From positions 1 to 64,000 of the forward strand of contig NZ_JBFANZ010000009.1 in the NCBI RefSeq assembly GCF_040659735.1: a stretch of 64,000 bases of DNA. The letters are read 5' to 3'. The position numbers and the translations under genes are program-made. This DNA is from Micromonospora_I sp040659735 (lineage in GTDB: Bacteria; Actinomycetota; Actinomycetes; Mycobacteriales; Micromonosporaceae). The first letter of the stretch is position 1; each line of letters starts with the position of its first letter. The notes under the pieces are model-generated. The model was given only the letters and a program-made list of their open reading frames with translations. It was not told where the DNA came from and did no database searches. Positions 43,326-51,407 of this stretch are shown here, piece after piece.

Positions 43326-46300
43326 GTGTCGGCACGAATGCATCTGCCGAGTGGACTGGTGACCTTTTTGTTCACCGACATCGAGGGCTCGACGCGGCTG
43401 GCCCGGATGCTCGGTGCTGGCTACCTCCCGGTCCTGAGCGAACACCGCCGGCTACTGCGCCGCACCCTGGCCACAAGTGACGGCGCCGAGCTGTTCACCG
43501 AGGGCGATTCCTTCTTCGTGGCGTTCTCCGATGCCGCCGCGGCGATCGAGGCGTGCGTCTCCGCCCAGCGGGCGCTGGCCGATCACGAGTGGCCCACCCC
43601 GGAATCCACCCCCCGCGTGCGGATGGGACTGCATACCGGCTACGCCGAGCCGATCGGTGGCGAGTACGCCAGCCCCGAGGTGCACCGGGCAGCCCGGATC
43701 GCCGCGGCGGCGCATGGCGGACAGGTGCTCTGTTCCGCGGCGACGGCACGGCACGCCGCACCGCTGCCCGCCGACGCGTCCCTGCTGGACCTGGGGTTGC
43801 ACCGGCTGCGGGGCTTCGACGACCGGGAGCGCCTCTTCCAGCTCGTCGCGCCCGGCCTGGAGCGGCAGTTCCCGCGTCCCCGCACGGCCGCCGCGGCCCC
43901 GCACAACCTGCCGAACCATCCGACCGCTTTCGTCGGGCGGCAAGCCGAACGCGCCGAGCTGGACACACTGGTCCGGGAGCACCGGTTGGTGACCGTGGTC
44001 GGCGCCGGCGGCGCCGGTAAGACCCGGCTCGCGGTCGAGTTGTCCACGCGGACCGTCGAGTCCTACCCCGACGGGGTCTGGTTCGTCGACATCGCGACGG
44101 TCACCGATCCCGGCCTGGTCGCCTTCGCGATCGCCGCGGTGCTCGGCCTGCGTCCGGAGCCGGGTCGGCCGGTTCTCGACACCCTGGTCGAACACGCCGC
44201 CTCGCGGCGGATGCTGCTGCTCCTGGACACCTGCGACGCCCAACTGCCGGCCGCTACCGATGTGATCACGCGGCTACTCATCGGTGGTAGCGGCGTACGC
44301 GTCCTCGCGACCAGCCGGGAGCCTTTCGGGGTGCCGGGCGAGGTCGTGTGGCGCATTCCGCCGCTCTCGGTCGACCCCGGCCCGGGCGGCGGCCCCAGCG
44401 ACGCCGTGGCGTTGTTGCTGGACCGCACGTCGGCGGCGCGGGGCGGACGTCGTCCCTCACCGGCCGAATCGGCCGATCTGCAGCGCGTGGTGGCCCGGCT
44501 CGACGGACTGCCGCTGGCGATCGAGTTGGCCGCGGCCCGACTGCGGGTGCTCTCCGCCGGGCAGCTCGCCGAGCGGCTCGACGACGTGCTCGGCACGCTC
44601 GACGCCGGCCGCGGTGAACCGGGCGGCGACGATCCCCGGGGGCACGATTCGGGCGGCGACGATCCCGCTGATGACGGTCCCGGGGGCCGTGATCCCGGTG
44701 TTCACGGTTCCGCGGCGCACGATCCCCGCGGCCGTGAGACTGGACGTCACCATCCCGGCCGCGACTACCCGTCCGACGACGCGGGACGTCGCAGGCCGCC
44801 GCGCAGCGCCGACCGGTGGAGCACCGCGCCGCGCGACGCGAACGGCGCGCTCTCCCCGGCCGCCGGGAATGTCGTGGTGCCGCAGCAGCGGTCGCCCCGT
44901 TCCGCGGCTCAGCGGCACGTCACGATGCAGGCGACCGTCTCCTGGTCCTACCGCACCCTCGGTCCGCGCGCGGCCCGCCTGCTGCGGTGGCTCGCCGTTT
45001 TCTCCGGGCCGGTCGACCTGGCCACGGTGGAGTGGTTGCTCGAAGACGACCCGCTGGACCCGCTGGCCGTGCTGGTCGACAAGTCGATGATCCAGGCCGA
45101 GCCGCACGCGTCCGGCAGCACCTACCGGATGCTCGACCCGATCCGCGGCTACGCCGCGCGTCGCCTCGTCGAGGCCGGCGAGGAGCGGGCGGCACGGGAC
45201 CGGCACGTCGCCTGGTCGCTGCACGCTCTGCGGCAGGCATACCTGGGCCGGGACGGGCAGCCCGTCACCCTGTCGCTCTACGCGCTCGATCCGCTCGCGG
45301 ACGAGGTACGCGCGGGGCTGCGCTGGACCGCCACCGGGGGCAGCGCCCGTCGCGGCCTGCAGCTCGCGAGCGGCCTCGACCAGTGGTGGCGCGAGCGTGG
45401 GCTGGCCCGTGAGGGCCGCCTCTGGCTCTTCCGGCTCTACGGCCGGATCGCCGAGACCGGCGAGCCGATTCCCGAGGCGGAGCTCGCCGCAGCGTACCAC
45501 ATGCACTCGCTGCACGCCGGCGCGGACGGTGAGTTCGCCGAGGAGTTGCGGTTCTCGCAGCGCGCCGAGGCGGCCGCGCGGCAGGCCGGCGACGCCGCGC
45601 TGCTCGCCCGGGTACTCGCCGGCCGGGGCTCCTCCCTGATCGACATGGGACAGCTGGTGGAAGCGGAGCGGGTCTGCCGCGAGGTGATCGACCTGGCCGC
45701 CGCCGACGGCGTGCCGGGCGACGCGTCGTTCGCCGTCTACAGCCTCGCCGAACTGCTCTGGCGTCGCGGTGCGCTGGACGAGGCCGCCGCCGTGCTCGCG
45801 GCCGCCCGGCCGGTCGAGGCGACCCGGCCGGTCGAACGGGGTCGGCGCACGGTGGACATGCTGCTCGGCATGGTGGCGCTGGCCCGTCGCGACCTGGTGG
45901 CGGCGCACGATCACCTCGTGGTCGCGCTGCGGTCGCGGATGACGTACGGCTTCCACCGTCGCGCCTGCGACACGCTCAACGCGATGGCGGTGCGCTGCGC
46001 CCTCGGCGGGGACCCGATCATGGCGGCGCGGTTGTTCGGGGCGGCGCAGGCCACCCGGTCGGTGCTGCGTGGCACGCCCGGCATGTTCGGCGCCTACTGG
46101 GCCGACGAGCAGGCGGCGGTGCGGTCGGCGATCGGCGACGCGGCGTTCGACGCGGCGTACGCCGAGGGCGGCGAGATGGGGCTGGAAGAGGCGGCGGCGG
46201 TCGCGCTCGCGGTCGAGCATCCGGATCTGGCGGTCGGTTCACGCCGTTTCGCGGATCAGTCCAGCCCCGGTCGGGAGAGCGCGGCCCGGCGTGGCGCGCC

Positions 46301-46535
46301 GTCGAGGCGGGACGGCGCGGTGGTGCGGGACATCACGTCCCGCCGCGACCACGGGTCGTGGCGTGAGCCCGCGTCCTTCCGTGAGACGGGGGCGCTCCGG
46401 GATGCCCCGGCCCGGCCGGACCCGGCCGCGCCCCGCGACACGGCCGCGGTGCGCGACGCCTCTGCCCTGCGCGACTTTCCGCCGCTGCGCGACACCCCGT
46501 CGATCAACGGTGTACCCGCGCGATTCGATCTGTAG
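43326..46535 (+). CDS. Cyclase-like/NB-ARC-type ATPase/TPR regulator with two peptide-repeat arrays
   Basis: A 1069-aa STAND-like regulator. The N-terminal class III nucleotide cyclase-like domain (about 8-175) keeps metal Asp18 (FTDIEGST) and Asp61 (EGDSFF) but has His120 where a catalytic Asn is usual (VHRAARI) and lacks the substrate-binding Lys. The ATPase has Walker A GAGGAGKTRL (about 226-235), Walker B LLLLDTCD and GLPLAIELAAARL. TPR-like helices fill about 590-970. A pentapeptide array (44607-44786) interrupts the ATPase/helical junction and a hexapeptide array (46272-46505) forms the C terminus. No DNA-binding domain is seen. GTG 43326 has GGAGG 7 nt upstream. Confidence 0.85.
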   Translation: MSARMHLPSGLVTFLFTDIEGSTRLARMLGAGYLPVLSEHRRLLRRTLATSDGAELFTEGDSFFVAFSDAAAAIEACVSAQRALADHEWPTPESTPRVRMGLHTGYAEPIGGEYASPEVHRAARIAAAAHGGQVLCSAATARHAAPLPADASLLDLGLHRLRGFDDRERLFQLVAPGLERQFPRPRTAAAAPHNLPNHPTAFVGRQAERAELDTLVREHRLVTVVGAGGAGKTRLAVELSTRTVESYPDGVWFVDIATVTDPGLVAFAIAAVLGLRPEPGRPVLDTLVEHAASRRMLLLLDTCDAQLPAATDVITRLLIGGSGVRVLATSREPFGVPGEVVWRIPPLSVDPGPGGGPSDAVALLLDRTSAARGGRRPSPAESADLQRVVARLDGLPLAIELAAARLRVLSAGQLAERLDDVLGTLDAGRGEPGGDDPRGHDSGGDDPADDGPGGRDPGVHGSAAHDPRGRETGRHHPGRDYPSDDAGRRRPPRSADRWSTAPRDANGALSPAAGNVVVPQQRSPRSAAQRHVTMQATVSWSYRTLGPRAARLLRWLAVFSGPVDLATVEWLLEDDPLDPLAVLVDKSMIQAEPHASGSTYRMLDPIRGYAARRLVEAGEERAARDRHVAWSLHALRQAYLGRDGQPVTLSLYALDPLADEVRAGLRWTATGGSARRGLQLASGLDQWWRERGLAREGRLWLFRLYGRIAETGEPIPEAELAAAYHMHSLHAGADGEFAEELRFSQRAEAAARQAGDAALLARVLAGRGSSLIDMGQLVEAERVCREVIDLAAADGVPGDASFAVYSLAELLWRRGALDEAAAVLAAARPVEATRPVERGRRTVDMLLGMVALARRDLVAAHDHLVVALRSRMTYGFHRRACDTLNAMAVRCALGGDPIMAARLFGAAQATRSVLRGTPGMFGAYWADEQAAVRSAIGDAAFDAAYAEGGEMGLEEAAAVALAVEHPDLAVGSRRFADQSSPGRESAARRGAPSRRDGAVVRDITSRRDHGSWREPASFRETGALRDAPARPDPAAPRDTAAVRDASALRDFPPLRDTPSINGVPARFDL
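44607..44786 (+). repeat. 15-bp tandem array coding for 12 pentapeptides
   Basis: In-frame units read GRGEP, GGDDP, RGHDS, GGDDP, ADDGP, GGRDP, GVHGS, AAHDP, RGRET, GRHHP, GRDYP, SDDAG. The consensus is G-x-D/H-D-P. Two GGDDP units are encoded identically (GGCGGCGACGATCCC). It forms a charged, flexible insert in the ATPase protein. Confidence 0.85.
46272..46505 (+). repeat. 18-bp tandem array coding for 13 hexapeptides
   Basis: In-frame units are RESAAR, RGAPSR, RDGAVV, RDITSR, RDHGSW, REPASF, RETGAL, RDAPAR, PDPAAP, RDTAAV, RDASAL, RDFPPL, RDTPSI, with no gaps. The consensus is Arg-Asp/Glu-x-x-x-hydrophobic. It lies at the C terminus of the cyclase-like/ATPase protein, followed by only nine more residues. 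Confidence 0.92.
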
Positions 46536-46569
46536 ATCGGGCGAGACACTCGTTGATCGACGGGGTGTC
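46491..46569. repeat. Inverted repeat across the 3' end of the ATPase gene
   Basis: Perfect 19-bp arms, GACACCCCGTCGATCAACG at 46491-46509 and its complement at 46551-46569, spaced by 41 nt. The left arm is coding (end of the hexapeptide array); the stop codon lies in the loop. It may serve as a bidirectional terminator with the convergent phospholipase gene. Confidence 0.8.
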
Positions 46570-46594
46570 GATCCGGCAGCTGGTCGGGCGGTGA

Positions 46595-47125
46595 TCAGTG
46601 CGCGGTCGCCCGGCGCTCTCCGTCGGCCTTGAGCTGCGCGGCCCGGTCGAGCTCGGCCTGGGTCAGCGCGGGTGCGCCGAAGGCCCGTACCGCCTCGTAG
46701 TAGGTCCAGGCGAGGCTGGTGCAGGCCGGCCTGACGGACGAACTGTAGGTCGCGCACTTGCGCTTGAGGTCCTCGTAGAAGGCGCTGTCCAGCCGGTTCT
46801 TGTTGCCGGGGAACTGGCCTGCGGCCTTGTAGTTCCGGTAGCCGAAGTCGTGGCGGTAGCAGGCGAGTGTGAAGTCGAAGCCGAGGGGGTTGTCCGGACT
46901 GGACGAGCAGTAGTCGGTGGACCAGTCGAAGGCGTACGCGGCCCAGGCGCCCTGGTTGGCGCGGGCGGAGTTCCAGGCGTTGAAGCTGCTGGCGCTGGTC
47001 TGGGTCCAGCTGGAGAGGACTGCGGGCTTGTCCGGCGGAGCGGCCGCGGCGGGGCCGGCCAGTCCGAGGGCGGTGAGCAGGGCGAGTGCGGTGGTGGCGA
47101 GCAGGGCGGGTAGCCGACGGGACAT
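46595..47125 (-). CDS. Secreted prokaryotic phospholipase A2
   Basis: A 176-aa precursor with a Sec signal peptide (about 1-28, ending GPAAAA). The mature domain matches the small actinobacterial PLA2 family: ACYRHDFGYRNY with His92-Asp93, Asp113 (NRLDSAFY), and four cysteines (73, 89, 124, 135) for two disulfides. It would hydrolyse the sn-2 acyl bond of phospholipids outside the cell. ATG 47125 has GGAGGT 7 nt upstream. It is convergent with the cyclase/ATPase gene. Confidence 0.9.
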   Translation of the reverse strand: MSRRLPALLATTALALLTALGLAGPAAAAPPDKPAVLSSWTQTSASSFNAWNSARANQGAWAAYAFDWSTDYCSSSPDNPLGFDFTLACYRHDFGYRNYKAAGQFPGNKNRLDSAFYEDLKRKCATYSSSVRPACTSLAWTYYEAVRAFGAPALTQAELDRAAQLKADGERRATAH

Positions 47126-47276
47126 TGCGTTACCTCCGGGGCGGCGGGCCCGTTGTGCGGGCATCAGGGGGGATAACGGTTGGTTACTGGCGGGTACGCC
47201 TGCCGACAGTCTGGCGGTATCTCCCGTCGTCGATCTCGCACTCTGGTAATGATTTGTTAACTAGTGCGTAAAAAGG

Positions 47277-47309
47277 CGGGTGCCCCGGGGAATCTCCCCG
47301 GGGCACCCG
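47277..47309. terminator. Hairpin terminator after the glycosidase-like gene
   Basis: Perfect 15-bp arms (CGGGTGCCCCGGGGA at 47277-47291, complement at 47295-47309) with a 3-nt loop. It lies 14 nt past the stop of the minus-strand gene at 47324-48982. Confidence 0.9.
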
Positions 47310-47323
47310 TCGATATTGGTCGG

Positions 47324-48982
47324 TCAGTGCGCGAAGCGGGGCGGACTCCCCACGCTCTCGTTCCAGAGCCGGTCGACCGCGCTCACCACGTACGTGTAGT
47401 CCTTGCCGGGCTCCGCCGTCCGATCCACGAAGGACTGCGACCGGTCGTCGGTCGCCCGGACGGTCGCCACGATCCGGCGCGCGTCCGCCAGCTCACAGCG
47501 GCCCGGCAGGGTCGCGCCGTCCACCCGGTAGATCACGAAGGACGTCGCCTTGCCGAACGGCCCGAGCCCGTCGGCGGGCTGCCGCCAGGTGAGCCGTACC
47601 CCGTCGCCCTGCCGCGCCGCGCCGGTCAGCACCGGGAACATCAGCGGCTTGCTCGGCAGATGCGGCATGGCCGGCACCAGGGCGGGCCTGGTGTAGTGCT
47701 CGGCGGCGTAGATGCCGGTGGCACCCAGCTTGTTCGCCCGCACCTGCACCGCGCTGAAGTGCACGTTCCCCGTCACCTGCGGGTGGTCGCGATTGAACGT
47801 CAGGTGCCGGGACATCTCCGCCGGGTCCTGCCAGGCGGCCGGCTGTGCCGGCTCGGCGATCTTGTAATCCGCCTGCCCGATGTAGAGCTGCACGTGGGTG
47901 CCCTCGACGACCCCGGCCCACCACGGCACCAGCTTGGCGTAGTCCGCGACGGCGAACCCGATGTGCCAGTAGACCTGCGGCACGATGTAGTCGATCCACT
48001 CCTGGATCACCCACTTGCGGGTGTCGGCGTAGTTCGCGTCGTACGACTGGGTGCCGTTGGTGTCGGAGCCCAGCGGGTCCGCCGCCTTGTTGCGCCAGAT
48101 CCCGAACGGGCTGACGCCGAACTTCACCCACGGTTTGGCCGTCTTGATCTTCTGGCCCATCTCCTGCACCAGCAGGTCGATGTTGTGCCGCCGCCAGTCC
48201 GCCCTGCTGGCGAAGCCCGCGCCGTACTGCGCGAACGTGGCCGCGTCCGGGAAGTCCTGCCCCGCGACCGGATAGGGGTAGAAGTAGTCGTCGAAGTGCA
48301 CCCCGTCGATGTCGTACCGGGTCACCGCGTCCATCATCGCGGTCTGCACGAACTGCCGTACCTCGGGAATCCCGGGGTTGTAGTAGAGACGGGAGCCGGC
48401 GGCGTTGACCGGGTACGCGACGGCCCAGTCGGGGTGCTGCCGGGCGGGATGCCCGGCCGCGAGCTTGCCGGGGTCGGCGCCGGCGCCGTCCGGCATGGAG
48501 ATCCGGTACGGGTTGAACCAGGCGTGGAACTCCAGGTTCCGCTTGTGTGACTCGTCGACGAGATAGGCCAGCGGGTCCCAGCCGGGATCCCTGCCCCGTA
48601 CCCCGGTCAGGAACTCCGACCAGGGCTCATGGGGCGACGGCCAGAACGCGTCGGCGGTCGGCCGGATCTGGACGACGACCGCGTTGTGGTTGAGCCGCTG
48701 CGCCAGGTCGAGCCATCCCTGATATTCGGCCTTCTGTGCCGCGATCCGGTCCGGTGCCGTGTAGGACGCCTTCGTCGGCCAGTCGATATTGACGACCGAA
48801 GCGATCCACATCGCCCGGAACTGCCGTTTCGGCGTCGCGGGATCGGGGCTGCAGGTGGGGCCGGCCGAAGCCGCGGAGGGTGCCGCGCCGGCGGCGGGCG
48901 CCGCGGCGGTCGCGGTGGCGAGGCCGCCGAGCAGCACCGCCGTGATCAGTGCGGCCCGGAGCCGGGCCGGTCGTACGCTCAT
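47324..48982 (-). CDS. Secreted GHL10 (DUF187)-type glycoside hydrolase-like protein with FN3-like domain
   Basis: A 552-aa protein. A signal peptide (about 1-33) is followed by a TIM-barrel GHL10 domain (about 50-420) with RAMWIASVVNIDWP, VVVQIRPTADAFWPS, FHAWFNPYRIS, DGVHFDDYFYPYP and VSPFGIWRN. The C-terminal FN3-like region (about 450-550) has FVIYRVDG and YTYVVSAVDRLWNES. Acidic residues of the barrel are consistent with a glycosidase acting on cell-surface or exopolymer glycans; the substrate is unknown. ATG 48982 places the signal peptide at the N terminus. Confidence 0.88.
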   Translation of the reverse strand: MSVRPARLRAALITAVLLGGLATATAAAPAAGAAPSAASAGPTCSPDPATPKRQFRAMWIASVVNIDWPTKASYTAPDRIAAQKAEYQGWLDLAQRLNHNAVVVQIRPTADAFWPSPHEPWSEFLTGVRGRDPGWDPLAYLVDESHKRNLEFHAWFNPYRISMPDGAGADPGKLAAGHPARQHPDWAVAYPVNAAGSRLYYNPGIPEVRQFVQTAMMDAVTRYDIDGVHFDDYFYPYPVAGQDFPDAATFAQYGAGFASRADWRRHNIDLLVQEMGQKIKTAKPWVKFGVSPFGIWRNKAADPLGSDTNGTQSYDANYADTRKWVIQEWIDYIVPQVYWHIGFAVADYAKLVPWWAGVVEGTHVQLYIGQADYKIAEPAQPAAWQDPAEMSRHLTFNRDHPQVTGNVHFSAVQVRANKLGATGIYAAEHYTRPALVPAMPHLPSKPLMFPVLTGAARQGDGVRLTWRQPADGLGPFGKATSFVIYRVDGATLPGRCELADARRIVATVRATDDRSQSFVDRTAEPGKDYTYVVSAVDRLWNESVGSPPRFAH

Positions 48983-49209
48983 GGTTGGTCCCTTCGGTGA
49001 GGGGGAGCGACGTACGGGTCGCCGGTCGGCAACAAACACCACCGGCCTGCATTACCTAGAAGGAAATTTTCACAGGTCGGAGGTCGAGCGCAAGGCTCCC
49101 TTCGGACCGCATCGCGGCAGGACACGGGGGGAGCGTGTCAGCGCCCCGTGGATCACTGCGGCTATGTTGTGCTCGTGCATGACGATGACGAGGCGGTGCT
49201 GAGCACCAG

Positions 49210-50223
49210 GTGATCCACTTTCCCGCCGTACACCAAGGTCCTCTTCGTGCCTTGTCCGCGCGGCTTCTGGCGGCGCTCGGCCTTGTGCTGAGCATTGTCG
49301 GCGTGGTCTATCTCGACCGCGACGGCTATCGCGACGTCAACGAAGACGGGGTCAGCCTCCTCGACTGCTTCTACTACGCCGTCGTGACCCTGTCGACCAC
49401 CGGGTACGGCGACATCACCCCGGTCTCGCACTCCGCGCGTCTGATCAACGTCCTGGCGATCACGCCGGCACGCGTGCTGTTCCTGATCATCCTGGTCGGC
49501 ACCACGCTCGAAGTGCTGACCGACCAGTTCCGTAACAACCGGCGCGTGAACCGGTGGGGGAGCAAAGTGAAGGACCACGTCATCATCTGCGGCTACGGCA
49601 CCAAGGGGCGCAGCGCGATCTCGGCGCTCCTCGAAACCGGGTTCGACAAGCGACGCGTCGTGGTCGTCGAGCGCAGCGGGGTGGCGCTGCGGCAGGCGAC
49701 CGCGGACGGCTTCGTCGCGATCGAGGGCTCCGCGACGCGGTCGAGCGTGCTCATCGAGGCACACGTCAAGAGCGCCACGGCCGTGATCATCGCGACGGAC
49801 AGTGACGACGCCGCCGTGCTCGTCACGTTGACCGTCCGTCAGCTCACCGCCGGCAAGGTCCGGATCATCGCCGCCGTACGGGAGGCCGAGAACGCGCCGC
49901 TGCTCAAGCAGAGCGGCGCGCACCAGGTCATCGTCTCCTCCGCGACGGCGGGACGGCTGCTCGGGCTCTCCACCTCGGCGCCGCCCCTCATCGACGTGGT
50001 GGAAGACCTGCTCACGCCCGGTCAGGGGATGGCGCTGGCGATGCGCTCCGCCGAACGGAGTGAGGTCGGGATCGCGCCGCGCGAACTGGACGCGCTCGTC
50101 ATCGCGTTGATCCGACGTGGCCGGGTGGTGTCGCTGGCGGAGCCTGCGAGCATCGCTGTCGAGACCGGCGACATGCTGGTCTATGTCCGCGACGACCGCG
50201 GATCGTCGCCCGCGCTCACCTGA
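49210..50223 (+). CDS. Potassium channel with RCK (TrkA-N/TrkA-C) domain
   Basis: A 337-aa MthK/Kch-like channel. Two transmembrane helices (about 14-35 and 83-105) flank a pore loop with selectivity filter TTGYGD (63-68). A cytoplasmic RCK domain starts at HVIICGYGTKGRSA (Rossmann glycine motif), with Glu/Asp at ATDSDDAAVL, and a TrkA-C-like domain follows (about 260-330). It should conduct K+ under ligand or nucleotide control. It starts at GTG 49210. A 24-bp-arm hairpin ends it. Confidence 0.92.
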   Translation: MIHFPAVHQGPLRALSARLLAALGLVLSIVGVVYLDRDGYRDVNEDGVSLLDCFYYAVVTLSTTGYGDITPVSHSARLINVLAITPARVLFLIILVGTTLEVLTDQFRNNRRVNRWGSKVKDHVIICGYGTKGRSAISALLETGFDKRRVVVVERSGVALRQATADGFVAIEGSATRSSVLIEAHVKSATAVIIATDSDDAAVLVTLTVRQLTAGKVRIIAAVREAENAPLLKQSGAHQVIVSSATAGRLLGLSTSAPPLIDVVEDLLTPGQGMALAMRSAERSEVGIAPRELDALVIALIRRGRVVSLAEPASIAVETGDMLVYVRDDRGSSPALT

Positions 50224-50255
50224 CCGCGCCATCCTGGCCAATCGCGCCCAGCCAA

Positions 50256-50307
50256 GCGAGAAACCCCGCCGATCAAGGAGTTGTCCTTGATCGGCGGGGT
50301 TTCTCGC
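50256..50307. terminator. Strong bidirectional terminator between channel and korB
   Basis: Perfect 24-bp arms at 50256-50279 and 50284-50307 with a 4-nt loop; the core is AACCCCGCCGATCAAGGA and its complement. GGGGTTTCTC gives a short U-stretch after the stem. It lies between the convergent stops of the channel and korB. Confidence 0.93.
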
Positions 50308-50342
50308 GTGATCGGCGGGGTGGAGCCGTCGACGCCGCGTCG

Positions 50343-51407
50343 CTACAGAATGGTCCAGGTGTCGCCGCCGGCCAGCAGGCCGGCGAACTCCTCTTCCGGC
50401 GTTCCGGTCGACTTCCCCTTCGCGACCTCGAGCTGCGACTGCACGAGGCTGTCGTACGACGGCCGGGCAACGTTGCGGAACACACCGATCGGAGTGTTGC
50501 GCAGGTCGAAGCCGGGCAGCCGGGAGAGCGCGAAGGCGTACGCCGGCTCGGCCACGCCCGCGTCGTGCACCACGATCTCCTCTGGCCGCACGGAGGACGT
50601 CGGACGGACCTCCAGCCCGAAGCCGCCGGGCGGGTGAACGACACAGAACTGTCCGTCCCTGCCGAAGGTGATCGGCTGCCCGTGTTCCAGGCGGATCAGG
50701 TAGTCGTCGCGCGTCTCCGGGTCCTTGAGCTGGTCGAAGGCGCCGTCGTTGAAGATGTTGCAGTTCTGGTAGATCTCCACGAACGCGGAGCCCTCGTGCT
50801 CGGCGGCCGCCCGCAGCACCGACTGCAGATGCTTGCGGTCGGAGTCGATCGTGCGGGCGACGAAGGTGGCCTCGGCGCCGAGCGCCAGCGACAGCGGATT
50901 GAACGGCGAGTCCGCCGACCCCACCGGCGTCGACTTGGTGACCTTGCCGATCTCCGACGTCGGCGAGTACTGCCCCTTGGTCAGCCCGTAGATCCGGTTG
51001 TTGAAGAGCAGGATCTTCAGGTTGACGTTGCGGCGCAGCGCGTGGATCAGGTGGTTGCCGCCGATCGACAGCGCGTCGCCGTCACCGGTCACCACCCAGA
51101 CCGACAGGTCGGGGCGGGACACCGACAGCCCGGTCGCGATCGCCGGCGCACGGCCGTGGATCGAGTGCATCCCGTACGTGTTCATGTAGTACGGGAAGCG
51201 CGACGAGCAGCCGATGCCGGAGACGAAGACGGTCCGCTCCCGCGGGATGTTGAGCTCCGGCATGAACGACTGCACCGCGGCGAGGATCGCGTAGTCGCCG
51301 CAGCCGGGGCACCAGCGCACCTCCTGGTCGGACTTGAAGTCCTTGGTGGTGAGCTTGAGCGCGACCGGCGTGCCGCCGGCGTGCCCGTTGGACGCGGTCT
51401 CAGGCAT
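50343..51407 (-). CDS. korB: 2-oxoglutarate:ferredoxin oxidoreductase, beta subunit
   Basis: A 354-aa thiamine-diphosphate-binding subunit. WCPGCGDYAI and GIGCSSRFPYY supply cysteines for the iron-sulfur cluster, and TGDGDALSIGGNH...NNRIYGLTKGQYS forms the ThDP/Mg site. With KorA it oxidatively decarboxylates 2-oxoglutarate (or a related 2-oxoacid) and reduces ferredoxin, an oxygen-tolerant TCA variant in actinobacteria (Rv2454c). ATG 51407 overlaps korA by 8 nt. Confidence 0.93.
   Translation of the reverse strand: MPETASNGHAGGTPVALKLTTKDFKSDQEVRWCPGCGDYAILAAVQSFMPELNIPRERTVFVSGIGCSSRFPYYMNTYGMHSIHGRAPAIATGLSVSRPDLSVWVVTGDGDALSIGGNHLIHALRRNVNLKILLFNNRIYGLTKGQYSPTSEIGKVTKSTPVGSADSPFNPLSLALGAEATFVARTIDSDRKHLQSVLRAAAEHEGSAFVEIYQNCNIFNDGAFDQLKDPETRDDYLIRLEHGQPITFGRDGQFCVVHPPGGFGLEVRPTSSVRPEEIVVHDAGVAEPAYAFALSRLPGFDLRNTPIGVFRNVARPSYDSLVQSQLEVAKGKSTGTPEEEFAGLLAGGDTWTIL

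Noticed and set aside
44457..46220. 587-codon frame antisense to the cyclase-like/ATPase gene
   Set aside because: The plus strand has clear Walker and TPR motifs here; the antisense product is low-complexity and motif-free.
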